Counted from the first letter of the stretch, positions 23,466-32,596 are shown. The stretch is 64,000 nt of DNA from Candidatus Leptofilum proximum (GCA_016710325.1 JADJXK010000002.1:4588001-4652000), one strand, 5' to 3'. Program-made: numbers and translations. Notes: a model not told the origin generated them from the sequence alone.

Positions 23466-26400
23466 ATGACGCCTGTTAACCTGCACTTATTAGGATCACC
23501 TCACCTTGAGCAGTCAGAGCAGGTCATCTCCCTTCACCGTCGCCGCCGTTCCATTGCCCTGCTGGCTTACCTGGTTATGACCGCCCAACCGCACAGCCGG
23601 GAGCGGTTGGCGACGCTGCTTTGGCCCGAACAGACGCCAGAACAGGCCCGGGCCAACCTGCGCCGTGACCTCTCCTTTCTCAAGCGCCAGCTGGGAGATA
23701 ACTTGATAACGGCCGATCGCGAGCAGATCGCCTTAAACCGGGAAACGCCGCTGTGTGTGGATGCGCAGCTTTTTGTGGAAAAAGTAACGGCCGTCCAGCA
23801 GCACAACCACCTGGCCGACCTCCCCTGCGCCGCCTGTACCGCCGCCCTCACCGACGCCGTGGCGCTCTACCGGGATGACTTCATGGCCGGGTATACCCTG
23901 CCCGACAGCACCGAATTTGATGAATGGCAGTTTTTCCAGCGGGAGCGGCTGCGCCAAAAGCTGGCCATCGGCCTGCAGCAGCTCATCACCAGGCTGCAGG
24001 CAGAAGGCGCGTTTGAGGAAGCGGTGGTGTACGGCCGTCGTTGGTTGGCGCTCGATCCCTTGCAAGAACCCGTGCACCGCCTGTTGATGCAGCTCTATGC
24101 CCAGGCCGGGCAGCAAACGGCCGCCTTGCAGCAGTACGAACGCTGTCGGGATCTGCTGCAGCAGGAGCTGGGCGTGGCGCCGGAGCCGGAAACCACGGCA
24201 CTTTATGAAGCCATCAAAACGCGGCAGCGTTCATTTGCCGCCGACTTGCTGCCCGCTCTCAAAGCCACGGAACCGGCGACGGAAGAAGCCACAATCGTTG
24301 AGGTGGCTGATGAAACGAGCGGCCAGGCGGCACCCACCTTGCCCCTGCTGCCTACGCCTTTTATTGGCAGGGCCAGGGAGATAAAAGAGATTTCTCAGCT
24401 GTTGCAAAAGGGTTACGGCCGTTTGTGCACCCTCATTGGTCCCGGCGGTATTGGCAAAACACGGTTGGCCCTACAAGTAGCGGCAACCGTGACCAATTTG
24501 TATACGGCCGTGCACTTTGTACCTTTAGCCTCCGTTACCACCGTCGAAGGCGTGGTAACGGCCATCGCCGAAAAGGTTCAGTGCCGCCTCAACGGCGCCG
24601 AACCACCGCTCCAGCAGCTGCTGGCCTGTGTGGGCCACAAAAAGCTGCTCCTGGTGCTGGACAACTTTGAGCACCTGCTGGCAGCGGCCAACGTGGTGGT
24701 TGAACTGCTGCACCGTGCGCCTCAGCTTACCCTGCTGGTGACCTCGCGGGAGCGGTTAAACCTGAGCGAAGAAACGGTGTACGCCGTGACCGGGCTGGCA
24801 CTGCCAGACGCAGCCGGTGCGCCGGGCGCCAGCCAGACGGACGCCGTTGCCCTGCTGCGCCAGCGTGTACGCATGATCCGTCCTGAATTCACTTTTACTC
24901 CACAAGACGAGGAAGCGCTGTTCCGGATTTGCCGACTGGTGCAGGGGATGCCGCTGGCCATTGTGCTGGCCGCCAGCTGGCTGGACATGTTCTCCCTGGA
25001 GCAGATCGCCGCCGAAATTTCGCACAACCTGGGCTTCCTGGCGACGGAAATGCGCGACATTCCCGCGCGGCAGCGCAGCATGCGGGCCGTGTTTGCCGCC
25101 TCCTGGAAGCAGCTGGCGCCGGAAGAACAGCAGATGTTTATGAAGCTGTCGGTTTTTTGCGGCGGATTTACGCGCGAAGCGGCTCAGGCCGTCACCGGCG
25201 GCCGTTTGCGCCAGCTGCGCCAGCTGATCAACAAATCTTTTGTGGCTGTTGGGGACCACGGCCGTTACGAACTGCACGAGCTTTTGCGCCAATTTGCTGC
25301 GGAGCAGCTCGCCTGTTTCCCGGAAGAAATGGTGTCCACCCGGAATGCCCACTGCGCCTTTTTCGCAAACTTCTTACAGGAGCAAACGCAGTACCTGTTG
25401 GGCGGGCAGCAGCGGCGCGGGTTAACGGCCGTTAACCGGGAATATGATAACGTCTGGTCCGCCTGGCAGTGGGCTATTCAAGAAAACCGGCTGGCTGAAA
25501 TTCAGCAGGCTTTGCGCCCGTGGGAGCTTTACTGCCAGTTTCAGAGCTGCTACCTGGAAGGTGTCAAGATTTATGAAGTGGCTTACCAGAAGCTGCACCA
25601 GCAGGAGCCCTCGCCAGAACGCGACCGGACGCTGGCTGAATTGCTGGTCTACTGGGGCTGGCTCCTGATCCGCGTGGGCCGGTTGGATGAAGCCGAAGCG
25701 CTGCTGCAACGCTGCCAATCGCTCTATGGCCAGGCAGGGCAGCTGCCTGTGCCGGGCTACGCCTCGGACCCGGCCATCCCGCTGAGTTTACTGGCGACGA
25801 TGCGCGGGGATTATGCAACGGCCGTAACCCTGGCGGAGCAGGCAGTGCGGGCCAACAGCCCTGAAAGCCATATCGCCAATCTCTATAACGCTTACTACGT
25901 GCTCACAAGCGCCACTCTGGCGCAAGGGGATTATGCCAGGGCGCAGCAGTATGCACACCAGGCCTACACGCTCACCAGGCGCGCTAACGATCGCTGGTTT
26001 ACCGCCTATGTTTTGATCGAAATGGGCAAAATTGCCCTGGCGCAGGATGATTTAGCCACCGCGCAGAAACATTTCCAGGCCAGCTACCAATTGCGCCAGG
26101 AGATTGAAGACCCTGAAGGCATGGCCATTGCCCTGGTTTATTCCGGCCAGGTGCTGCTCAGAAAACAGGCGTACGCCGAAGCTCAGTCCTCTTTTGAGCA
26201 AAGCCTGGGCATTTACCAGGAAATTGACGACAAGGGTGGGCTGGCACGCACCTACCAGGGATTGGGGCAGATTGCCTGTGCGCAGGGCAAATATGAAACT
26301 GCCCGGTACGCACTGCATCAGGCTCTGCTGCTGGCTGCGGAGATGAACTTTGTGCCGCTGTTTTTTTCCATCCTGAGCGCCATGGCCAGCCTGTTTATGG

Positions 26401-26600
26401 CTGTGGAGCAGTGGGAAAGCAGCTATGCTCTCTTTTCCTTTGTCAGCCAACAGCCCAAAGCCGACCATGCAACGCGGACTGAAGCGGAGAAGCAGCTGCG
26501 CCACTTTGCCCCGTTTACCGAAGCAGACAATCACACTCTGGCGATCCCATCACCAGGGCTCACGTTGGCCGACGTTTTTTATTTGATGGAACCTTTTTGA
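23466..26600 (+). CDS. BTAD/SARP-type regulator with NB-ARC ATPase and TPR repeats
   Basis: The 1044-residue protein has an N-terminal winged-helix-like DNA-binding part (about 1-90, RSIALLAYLVMTAQPHSRERL). A bacterial transcriptional activation domain follows (about 95-255, ending ELGVAPEPETTALYEAI). A STAND ATPase then has Walker A GPGGIGKT near 325-332 and Walker B LLLVLDNFEHLL near 395-406. The C-terminal part from about 650 consists of TPR-like helical repeats. Such AfsR-like proteins integrate a ligand or protein signal and activate transcription. Its promoter carries the shared TAAC-N4-GTTA dyad, so it is likely a regulon member. Confidence 0.93.
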   Translation: MTPVNLHLLGSPHLEQSEQVISLHRRRRSIALLAYLVMTAQPHSRERLATLLWPEQTPEQARANLRRDLSFLKRQLGDNLITADREQIALNRETPLCVDAQLFVEKVTAVQQHNHLADLPCAACTAALTDAVALYRDDFMAGYTLPDSTEFDEWQFFQRERLRQKLAIGLQQLITRLQAEGAFEEAVVYGRRWLALDPLQEPVHRLLMQLYAQAGQQTAALQQYERCRDLLQQELGVAPEPETTALYEAIKTRQRSFAADLLPALKATEPATEEATIVEVADETSGQAAPTLPLLPTPFIGRAREIKEISQLLQKGYGRLCTLIGPGGIGKTRLALQVAATVTNLYTAVHFVPLASVTTVEGVVTAIAEKVQCRLNGAEPPLQQLLACVGHKKLLLVLDNFEHLLAAANVVVELLHRAPQLTLLVTSRERLNLSEETVYAVTGLALPDAAGAPGASQTDAVALLRQRVRMIRPEFTFTPQDEEALFRICRLVQGMPLAIVLAASWLDMFSLEQIAAEISHNLGFLATEMRDIPARQRSMRAVFAASWKQLAPEEQQMFMKLSVFCGGFTREAAQAVTGGRLRQLRQLINKSFVAVGDHGRYELHELLRQFAAEQLACFPEEMVSTRNAHCAFFANFLQEQTQYLLGGQQRRGLTAVNREYDNVWSAWQWAIQENRLAEIQQALRPWELYCQFQSCYLEGVKIYEVAYQKLHQQEPSPERDRTLAELLVYWGWLLIRVGRLDEAEALLQRCQSLYGQAGQLPVPGYASDPAIPLSLLATMRGDYATAVTLAEQAVRANSPESHIANLYNAYYVLTSATLAQGDYARAQQYAHQAYTLTRRANDRWFTAYVLIEMGKIALAQDDLATAQKHFQASYQLRQEIEDPEGMAIALVYSGQVLLRKQAYAEAQSSFEQSLGIYQEIDDKGGLARTYQGLGQIACAQGKYETARYALHQALLLAAEMNFVPLFFSILSAMASLFMAVEQWESSYALFSFVSQQPKADHATRTEAEKQLRHFAPFTEADNHTLAIPSPGLTLADVFYLMEPF

Positions 26601-26657
26601 TAGGCAGGTCGTTTTCATGGCGTAACAAAAACTACTATCAAATTAGGAGAATCAGTC

Positions 26658-27179
26658 ATGAGTACCGTATTGCAAGACCAGGTTATGGCCAACGGCCGTA
26701 ACCACAGTTGGAAAACAATCGTATTGGCCCTTTTGTTGATTGGTGTGGCCGCGCTCGCGGTTTGGCAGTTTGCCCTGCCTGCCCTGCGGGGCAGCGGCGG
26801 CACGGCTGGTGACAACCTCGCTCCGCAGGCGCTGTGGGAGTCCCAGGGTGTGGACAGTTACCAGTATGATCTGCAGGTCAGCTGTTTCTGCATCTTTGAA
26901 CTGGTCCGCCCGGTGCGTGTGGTAGTGGAAAACGGTGAAGTGAGCTCGATCACCTACCTGGACGACAACACCACCGCCGACCCGGCCCTGTTTGAAGGTT
27001 ACGCCACGGTTGAGCAGCTGTTTGCCCGGTTAACGGCCGTTCAGGCCGAAAATCCGGTCAAGTTCGACGTCACCTACGACGAAACCTTCGGCGTACCGCT
27101 TTCGGCCAACATCGACATCAGCGAGACGATGGCGGACGAAGAGGTGCGCTTCACGGTGACCAACTTCGAAACCCGGTAA
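26658..27179 (+). CDS. DUF6174-type membrane-anchored protein
   Basis: The 173-residue protein has one N-terminal membrane helix (about 19-41, IVLALLLIGVAALAVWQFAL) and an exported domain. LWESQGVDSYQYDLQVSCFC near 63-82, PVRVVVENGEVSSITYLDD near 90-108 and the closing VTYDETFGVPLSANID strand pattern match the DUF6174 family. Its two nearby cysteines in SCFC may bind a metal or form a disulfide. It lies 57 bases after the BTAD gene, starts after TTAGGAGAATC, and ends at a terminator. The function is unknown. Confidence 0.8.
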   Translation: MSTVLQDQVMANGRNHSWKTIVLALLLIGVAALAVWQFALPALRGSGGTAGDNLAPQALWESQGVDSYQYDLQVSCFCIFELVRPVRVVVENGEVSSITYLDDNTTADPALFEGYATVEQLFARLTAVQAENPVKFDVTYDETFGVPLSANIDISETMADEEVRFTVTNFETR

Positions 27180-27219
27180 AACACAAATGCGCTGAAGCAC
27201 TAGCACAAGTGGTAAAATC

Positions 27220-27250
27220 AGGGCCGGTCCACATTGGACCGGCCCTTGTT
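27220..27250 (+). terminator. Intrinsic terminator after the DUF6174 gene
   Basis: AGGGCCGGTCCA and TGGACCGGCCCT form a twelve-pair stem with a three-base loop, followed by TGTTGTTT. It lies 40 bases after the stop and closes the BTAD-DUF6174 transcript. Confidence 0.88.
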
Positions 27251-27349
27251 GTTTAACGGCCGTGGCCCATCCACCTGTCCTACATCGTGCCGTACCCACT
27301 CGTCTTTGTTAAAATGAGTGCGCTTTACTACTAAAAGGAAGGTACTAAC

Positions 27350-28555
27350 TTGTTTTCGACGGCCGTTAAAAAGCGCCCCTCTTTTGCTGAATTTATTGTT
27401 CTCGTTTCAACGCTGATGGCATTGACTGCCTTGTCTATAGATGCCATGCTGCCCGCACTGGCCCAGATTGGCAGTGATTTGCAGGTGCAAGATGCCAATG
27501 ACAGGCAGCTGGTTATTTCCATGATTTTTGTGGGATTATCCCTGGGTCAGCTGTTGTTTGGGCCGCTTTCAGACAGCATTGGCCGCAAACCGGCGATCTT
27601 TTCCGGCCTGGGCCTGTATATGGGCGGCGCCCTTTTATCGATGTTTGCCGTCAATTTTCCGATGATGCTGCTTGGGCGCTTTTTGCAGGGAATTGGGGCT
27701 TCCGCGCCGCGGGCGGTTACGCTGGCGCTGGTGCGGGATCAATTTGCCGGCCGGGAAATGGCTCGGGTGATGTCGTTTGTGATGACGGTTTTTATCCTGG
27801 TTCCGATGCTTGCCCCGACGATGGGGCAGGCAATCCTGCAGGTTTCAAGCTGGCGAACCATTTTTGGCGTTTTCTTGCTGCTGGCAGCCATCGCTTTGAT
27901 CTGGCTTGGGCTGCGCCAACCGGAGACTTTAGCACCAGAAAATCAGGCGCCATTTACGGGGGAGCGCATTCTTAAAACGACGCAGCTGATCATCAAAAAC
28001 CGGCTGGCATTGGGGTACACAGTGACTGCTGGGCTGGTGAGCGGCGCCTTTATTGGGTATCTGAATTCGGCGCAGCAAATTTTCCAGGAACAGTACGCTT
28101 TGGGAGATCTTTTCTCCGTCTATTTTGGCATCATTGCTTCTTCCATTGGCCTGGCGTCTCTTTTGAATTCCCGGTTGGTGATGCGCTTTGGGATGCGCTT
28201 CCTCGTGAGGGGCTCTTTGCTCACTACCTGCATCTTGTCGGCGGTTGCGTTGGGCAGCACGATTCTTTTGGCCGGTCAGCTGCCCTTTCCCGTTTTTATG
28301 GCGTATTTGATGCTGTCTTTCTTCTGTGTAGGGGTTCTGTTTGGCAATCTGAATTCTTTGGCGATGGAACCACTGGGGCAGATGGCGGGCATTGGAGCGG
28401 CCGTTGTTGGTTCGCTCTCAACCTTTATTTCGGTGCTGCTGGGCACGGTCATTGGCCAGAGCTACAACGGGACCATTGTGCCCCTGCTGGCCGGGTTGGC
28501 GGTGTTGACGGGGTTGTCTCTGATTGTGATACAGTGGGCTGAAGCCGACAGGTGA
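27350..28555 (+). CDS. MFS multidrug efflux transporter, Bcr/CflA family
   Basis: The 401-residue transporter has twelve membrane segments. The N-terminal helix holds the family's acidic residue in LTALSIDAMLPALAQIGSDL. The loop 2-3 motif GPLSDSIGRKPAIFSG (near 77-92) is the MFS motif A variant of Bcr/CflA proteins. LLGRFLQGIGASAPRAVTLA near 107-126 and RDQFAGREMARVMS are also typical. It would export drugs or small molecules by proton antiport. The TTG start at 27350 follows AAAAGGAAGG. A TTAAAAT box lies about 40 bases upstream. Its substrate is not predictable. Confidence 0.92.
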   Translation: MFSTAVKKRPSFAEFIVLVSTLMALTALSIDAMLPALAQIGSDLQVQDANDRQLVISMIFVGLSLGQLLFGPLSDSIGRKPAIFSGLGLYMGGALLSMFAVNFPMMLLGRFLQGIGASAPRAVTLALVRDQFAGREMARVMSFVMTVFILVPMLAPTMGQAILQVSSWRTIFGVFLLLAAIALIWLGLRQPETLAPENQAPFTGERILKTTQLIIKNRLALGYTVTAGLVSGAFIGYLNSAQQIFQEQYALGDLFSVYFGIIASSIGLASLLNSRLVMRFGMRFLVRGSLLTTCILSAVALGSTILLAGQLPFPVFMAYLMLSFFCVGVLFGNLNSLAMEPLGQMAGIGAAVVGSLSTFISVLLGTVIGQSYNGTIVPLLAGLAVLTGLSLIVIQWAEADR

Positions 28556-28562
28556 AATCTTT

Positions 28563-29594
28563 TTACGAAATAGGGCCTGTCCATTCAGGCGAAGGTGAGC
28601 CAAGACGAAAGCCCAAGGAGCGCGTCAGGCCGGAAAAGGAAAACTGGATGCTGTTCAGTCCCACAATACCAGCCAACACCATGAGCAAAAAGTTGACAGC
28701 GTGGTAGAGTACCGCCAGCGAAGCGGCCGCTTCCGCCGGTTGGCCCAGCGTCGTCGCGGCAACAATCACCCCCATGTGGAAGACACCAATCTGACCCGGT
28801 GAAGATGGTGCCGCCACGGCAAAGGCGCCCACAATCATAATGAAGGTAGCATTGATAAAGGAAGGTGGCAGATGCACCGCCTGCAGCGCCGCGTTGTAAG
28901 CAAACACAACGGGCAGCCAGGTGAGCAGGGTCAGCCCCAGCACCAGCAGCGCTGAACGCCACTGCGTGAAGGCGTGCAGCCCGTCCAGCAAATCATCGAG
29001 CTGCTGATGCCGTTTCCCGGCCGATAGTTGGGACACTTTGCCGCCCAGCCAGGTGAGGAGAGAGTGGGCCAACGGCCGTCTATTCGCCAACACTACCAGA
29101 AATCCAATCAGTCCCGCTGTTGCCACCCCAGAAACCAGCGCCGCCTGCCGCAGCCAGCCGGGCAGCGTCTCGATTTGCCGTATGGCCAGGGGCAGCAGCA
29201 GTACCATCAGCAGCATGTCCAGCAGCCGCTCCACCACCATTGTGGTCACACCTTGCGGCACCGTAAGGTTGGGCTGCCGCCCTACCAGCATCGCCCGCGT
29301 CACGTCCCCCAGGCGGAAGGGCAGCAGCTGCGTCAGCATCTGGCCAATGTTTTGGATGTGGAACAGCTTTGCCTGAGCGATACGGCGGCCTAACAAAAAG
29401 CGCCAGCGCACCGCCCGCAAAAAGAGGTAAAGGGTGAGGTAAACGGCCGTCCCCAACAGATAATGTGCTTTCGTTTGCTGAACGGCCTGGGCAATCTCGG
29501 CCGGTTTGATCACCCAAAACATGCCGCTAAGACAGAGTAAACTGAGGGCCATTCCCAGGAGAAATTGTCGTTTTTTCTGTGTGCTTACCTGCAT
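28563..29594 (-). CDS. Lysylphosphatidylglycerol synthase-like membrane protein (UPF0104)
   Basis: This integral membrane protein of about 343 residues has seven to eight helices. It has the family core FHIQNIGQMLTQLLPFRLGD near residue 70, VTTMVVERLLDMLLM near 110, and the C-terminal GAFAVAAPSSPGQIGVFHMG block. This domain is the flippase half of MprF and occurs alone in AglD-like proteins that act on lipid-linked substrates. ATG 29594 is preferred (GGAGTGG just upstream); the frame extends to 29843 but that part is intergenic. It ends seven bases from the convergent MFS gene. Confidence 0.88.
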   Translation of the reverse strand: MQVSTQKKRQFLLGMALSLLCLSGMFWVIKPAEIAQAVQQTKAHYLLGTAVYLTLYLFLRAVRWRFLLGRRIAQAKLFHIQNIGQMLTQLLPFRLGDVTRAMLVGRQPNLTVPQGVTTMVVERLLDMLLMVLLLPLAIRQIETLPGWLRQAALVSGVATAGLIGFLVVLANRRPLAHSLLTWLGGKVSQLSAGKRHQQLDDLLDGLHAFTQWRSALLVLGLTLLTWLPVVFAYNAALQAVHLPPSFINATFIMIVGAFAVAAPSSPGQIGVFHMGVIVAATTLGQPAEAAASLAVLYHAVNFLLMVLAGIVGLNSIQFSFSGLTRSLGFRLGSPSPEWTGPIS

Positions 29595-29796
29595 TTTCCA
29601 CTCCATTTTGATTGGCTTTGGACTCACTTGCAGGAAAGTTACCTTCAGGCCAGAAAAGTAACGAAATTGGTTGAAGCTTTTGGCCACAGAGGTCATAGAG
29701 GGGAAGGGAGAATTTGGACCAGAAGAAAGAGGTGCCCACAGATGCCACAGACTTTTTGGTTTAATCTGCGGGCTCGTTGGGATTTCGTGGGGTTTG
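29595..29796. other. Intergenic region with decayed repeat words
   Basis: Upstream of the LPG-synthase-like gene there are phrases such as CACAGATGCCACAGAC and TTTAATCTGCGGGCTCG. They resemble the AATCTGCG elements elsewhere but lack a clear inverted partner. No gene is supported. Confidence 0.4.
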
Positions 29797-29837
29797 GCGT
29801 GAAACGTGACGCGTGAAACGTGATGTCTCTCCGGGTC
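29797..29837. repeat. Left half of a GTGAAACGT inverted repeat, interrupted by the IS
   Basis: GCGTGAAACGTGACGCGTGAAACGTGA is followed by a loop-like TGTCTCTCCGGG. The complementary half, starting CATGTTTCACGCTTCACG, lies on the other side of the insertion at about 31143-31170. Confidence 0.8.
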
Positions 29838-29885
29838 TGTCAAGTCCTAAAATAGATTGACAAAAAAAGGGCAACACGCAACTCC

Positions 29886-30698
29886 TTATGTAAAATGGAC
29901 AGTGGCCGGATAGGCAAAGTCCAGGGCGAGGTGTGGCCGGTCGTAATTGTAAAGCCACACCGCTTGCGCTACAGCCAGCCGGACATGTTCCAGATTGATA
30001 AACAGGTCATCAAGACCATATTCGCACTTTAAAATACCATTCATCCGTTCCGCCAAGGCATTATCATAACAATTGCCAACCTCGCCCATACTGGGCAGCA
30101 TCTGGTGGGCACGGAGGCGGTCAAGATAGTCCCAGGAGCCGTACTGGATGCCGTGGTCAGAGTGATGGACTAAGCCGGCTAAGGAAACAGCCGTATGGGC
30201 CATGGCCTGGTTGAGGGCACGTAAGCAGCCTTCGGCGGCCAAAGAGGTGGAGACATCCCAACCAACAATAAAGCGGGAGTAGGCATCGGTCAACAGCGCC
30301 AAGTAGACAAAGCCCTCTTCCGTGGCAATGTAGGTGATGTCTCCCACCCAAGCCTGATGTGGCCGCGTCAGGGTCATGTCCGCCAGGCGGTTGGGGCAGC
30401 GCCACAAGCCAGAGCGGGTGGTGCGCCGTCGGCTGAGCCGCGGCTTGACCAGCAAGCCATGCCGACCCAGCAGGGCAAAAAAGGCGTCTCGCCCTCTGGT
30501 GATGCCCGCCGCGGCCAGGTCAGGGCTAAGCTTGTGATGCAGCTTACGCACCCCCATTCGGGGATGGTTCTGCCGTTGCTCTCGTACCAGTGCCAAGATG
30601 CGCTGGTCCTCGGCCGCACGCCATTGTGCCTGTTGCTCGGCTTGGGAATAGGCCTGGCGGCTAATGCCATACCAGGCCAAGGCGTCCTTGAGGCTCAC
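29886..30698 (-). CDS. IS3-family transposase OrfB (DDE catalytic subunit)
   Basis: The 270-residue integrase-like protein carries the DDE triad: Asp in WVGDITYIATEEGF, Asp in LVHHSDHGIQYGS, and Glu in NCYDNALAERMNGILK. It ends with YNYDRPHLALDFAYP, the usual IS3 C-terminal signature. The N-terminal QNHPRMGVRKLHHKL helix-turn-helix is also typical. The GTG at 30698 overlaps the stop of orfA, but the frame is open upstream to the A8 tract. The active product is therefore more likely an OrfAB fusion made by -1 frameshifting. It appears intact. Confidence 0.95.
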   Translation of the reverse strand: MSLKDALAWYGISRQAYSQAEQQAQWRAAEDQRILALVREQRQNHPRMGVRKLHHKLSPDLAAAGITRGRDAFFALLGRHGLLVKPRLSRRRTTRSGLWRCPNRLADMTLTRPHQAWVGDITYIATEEGFVYLALLTDAYSRFIVGWDVSTSLAAEGCLRALNQAMAHTAVSLAGLVHHSDHGIQYGSWDYLDRLRAHQMLPSMGEVGNCYDNALAERMNGILKCEYGLDDLFINLEHVRLAVAQAVWLYNYDRPHLALDFAYPATVHFT

Positions 30699-31075
30699 TT
30701 GCTGCTCCTGCCTGACGTGCCGGATAGTGGGTTGCCGAAATTTTTTTTCAGGTCAAGTTTCAGCTCGGCACTCGCCACGGCCAAGGTTGCCTCTAGCATC
30801 CGATTCTCCAAGACACTTTCGGCCAGGGCAGATTCTAGCGCTGCGATGCGCGCTTTCATCGCTTTGACCTCCACTTGGTCTGCAACCGTCTGGATGACCA
30901 CTTTTTCGGTGCGGAAACCAGAACAGCCGTATTTCTTGACCCAATTCTTGATGGTTGTATGGGTACCGATGCCGTATTGTTGCGCCAAGCTGGTGGCACT
31001 GGCGCCAGCCTCGTACTCTCGCACCACTTGCTGTTTGAAGGCTTGGCTGTATCGTTTGATGGGTTCTTTTTTCAT
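30695..31075 (-). CDS. IS3-family transposase OrfA (HTH protein)
   Basis: The product of about 126 residues has an N-terminal helix-turn-helix (SQAFKQQVVREYEAGASATS, then QQYGIGTHTTIKNWVKKYG). A leucine-rich coiled coil follows (VKAMKARIAALESALAESVL, then ENRMLEATLAVA), the oligomerisation part of IS3 OrfA proteins. It starts at ATG 31075 with GGAG six bases upstream. It binds the IS ends and regulates transposition. Confidence 0.92.
   Translation of the reverse strand: MKKEPIKRYSQAFKQQVVREYEAGASATSLAQQYGIGTHTTIKNWVKKYGCSGFRTEKVVIQTVADQVEVKAMKARIAALESALAESVLENRMLEATLAVASAELKLDLKKNFGNPLSGTSGRSSK
30741..30748 (-). promoter_or_regulatory. A8 slippery tract for programmed -1 frameshifting
   Basis: On the minus strand orfA reads CTG AAA AAA AAT TTC. 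Slippage by -1 enters the orfB frame, which is open from just upstream of this tract into orfB, giving a fusion LKKKFRQPTIRHVRQ ahead of OrfB. This is the usual way IS3 elements make transposase. Confidence 0.75.
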
Positions 31076-31142
31076 AGTCATCTCCGTCCTGAACAATGTG
31101 ACATGGATAAGATCTGGTGTCAACTATATTTAGGACGGGTCA

Positions 31143-31170
31143 TCATGTTTCACGCTTCACGCATCACGGA
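31143..31170. repeat. Right half of the interrupted GTGAAACGT inverted repeat
   Basis: CATGTTTCACGCTTCACGCATCACGG complements the words at 29797-29826. With the IS removed the two halves would form one stem-loop like those at 1404, 2511 and 60964. AATCTGCG/AATCTGTG words follow up to 31235. Confidence 0.8.
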
Positions 31171-31241
31171 TTGTAAACCCCCTGAATTTCTGAAGACCCA
31201 ATCTGCGTAATCTGTGTAATCTGTGGATAGTGAATTTTGGA

Positions 31242-32456
31242 TTAGGCGACCCAGTAGCCGTTGGCGTAGAGGGCCGTGAACAGGGCGAGGAGGGAGAGGG
31301 AAACGGCCGTTACCACCTTATCCACCCAGGGATGCTCGCCCCACTCCGCCAGCAGAATGAAGGCCGGGAACAGCACCCACATGTAGCGCCGCTGGCTCAT
31401 TAGCAGGCCAGAGCTGAAGGGAATGACCACGCCCAGCAGCACAAACGCCGCTTCGGCATAGCGTCTTTTGGCCAGGAGCACCATACCCAACATAAGGAAA
31501 ATCGTCACAAACGTGAAATCGATCCAGTTGTCGAAATGAATCTGCCCGGTGGTGAACGCCTGGAGCCAGCCGCCAGACGGCCGTTGCAGCAAATCCGCCA
31601 CCGTGATAAAAGGGGATTGCGGCACACGCCCCCAGGCCGCCGAGGCATGGGCAAACGCCAGTGCGTCGTTGAAGACGTACCACAGGTAGGCCATGTAACT
31701 AACCAGCCCAAGCGGCGCGCTGGCAGGCGCCAACAACGCCCACGGCGACGGCCGTTCCCCCTCATCATTGCGACGCCGCTGCCGCCACCATTCCAGCAAC
31801 AGCATCGGCACGATGATGAGGCCCACCAGGCGGCACAGCGTGGCCGCCACGGCAAACGGCAGGCTGGTGCGCCACTGACCGCGCCGGGCAAAGTAATACG
31901 CCGCAATCGTCGTCAGCAAAAAGAGGGATTCGGTATAAATCGCCGAGCCATAAAACGCCATCGGGAAGCTGAGCAAATACCAGACGGCCCGGTCCGCCAC
32001 CTTTGGCGAATAATTTTCGGCAGTGAGACGGTAGAAGAAGACGGCCGTTCCCCACAGCGCCAGATTGCTGAGGATGATGCCCGAAACGGCCGCATCCCCC
32101 GTCAGCGGCGTGATGGCCGCCATCAGCAGGGGCAGCAGCGGGAAAAAGGCCACCGAGGGCAGGGGCACATCGTAGAACCTATATCCCTCTTCCACGATGC
32201 TGATGTAAAAACCCGTGTCCCACCGGCTGGCAAACACGTCCAGCAGAATGTTTTCCGTGCCGCGCAGGTGGTAAGGCGGCGGGGACGTTGAGTCCAGCAG
32301 CAGCGGCACAGCCAGGTAGGCCACCAGCAGCACCCCCAGCCGGGTGGCCACAAACACCAGCGTCGGCAGCCAAAGCCAGCGCGGCAGCGTCAGGCTGGTA
32401 AGGCGGCTAAACAGCGTTTGGCCTGGTAAGCTAGGTTGGTCTAATTTCACGTCCAT
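31242..32456 (-). CDS. Membrane mannosyltransferase-like protein (PIG-V type)
   Basis: The 404-residue protein has about ten membrane helices. Its first outer loop holds FASRWDTGFYISIVEEGY, with the acidic residue expected for GT-C enzymes, followed by SVAFFPLLPLLMAAI and SAIYTESLFLLTTIAAYYFA. This order is that of PIG-V/GPI mannosyltransferase II-like bacterial proteins, which transfer a sugar from a polyprenyl carrier to an exported acceptor. It lies with other GT-C genes (33865, 44365, 56383). Upstream, CACTT and AAGTG around 32482-32495 form a small dyad. Confidence 0.83.
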   Translation of the reverse strand: MDVKLDQPSLPGQTLFSRLTSLTLPRWLWLPTLVFVATRLGVLLVAYLAVPLLLDSTSPPPYHLRGTENILLDVFASRWDTGFYISIVEEGYRFYDVPLPSVAFFPLLPLLMAAITPLTGDAAVSGIILSNLALWGTAVFFYRLTAENYSPKVADRAVWYLLSFPMAFYGSAIYTESLFLLTTIAAYYFARRGQWRTSLPFAVAATLCRLVGLIIVPMLLLEWWRQRRRNDEGERPSPWALLAPASAPLGLVSYMAYLWYVFNDALAFAHASAAWGRVPQSPFITVADLLQRPSGGWLQAFTTGQIHFDNWIDFTFVTIFLMLGMVLLAKRRYAEAAFVLLGVVIPFSSGLLMSQRRYMWVLFPAFILLAEWGEHPWVDKVVTAVSLSLLALFTALYANGYWVA

Positions 32457-32596
32457 CTAATAGCCTGTTTGAGGGGACAGCCACTTTGGGAAGTGACTGT
32501 CATCTGTAAATTGAGTACAATGAAAACAGTCTGGCGGTCTGGCCTACAGTGATTCTGGGAAACCATTTGTTGTGACCAAACCGCCAAAACTACCTG

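Larger units (their letters stand above)
29838..31142 (-). mobile_element. IS3-family insertion sequence
   Basis: About 1.3 kb carrying orfA and orfB, both on the minus strand. The ends match imperfectly as inverted repeats: TGTCAAGTCCTAAAATAG at the left and, on the complement, TGACCCGTCCTAAATATAG at the right, each beginning with TG. GGGTC occurs at both borders (29833 and 31137), which may be a target duplication or part of the ends, so the limits are uncertain by a few bases. The element contains no ACGGCCGT palindrome, in contrast to its surroundings, consistent with foreign origin. Confidence 0.88.
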
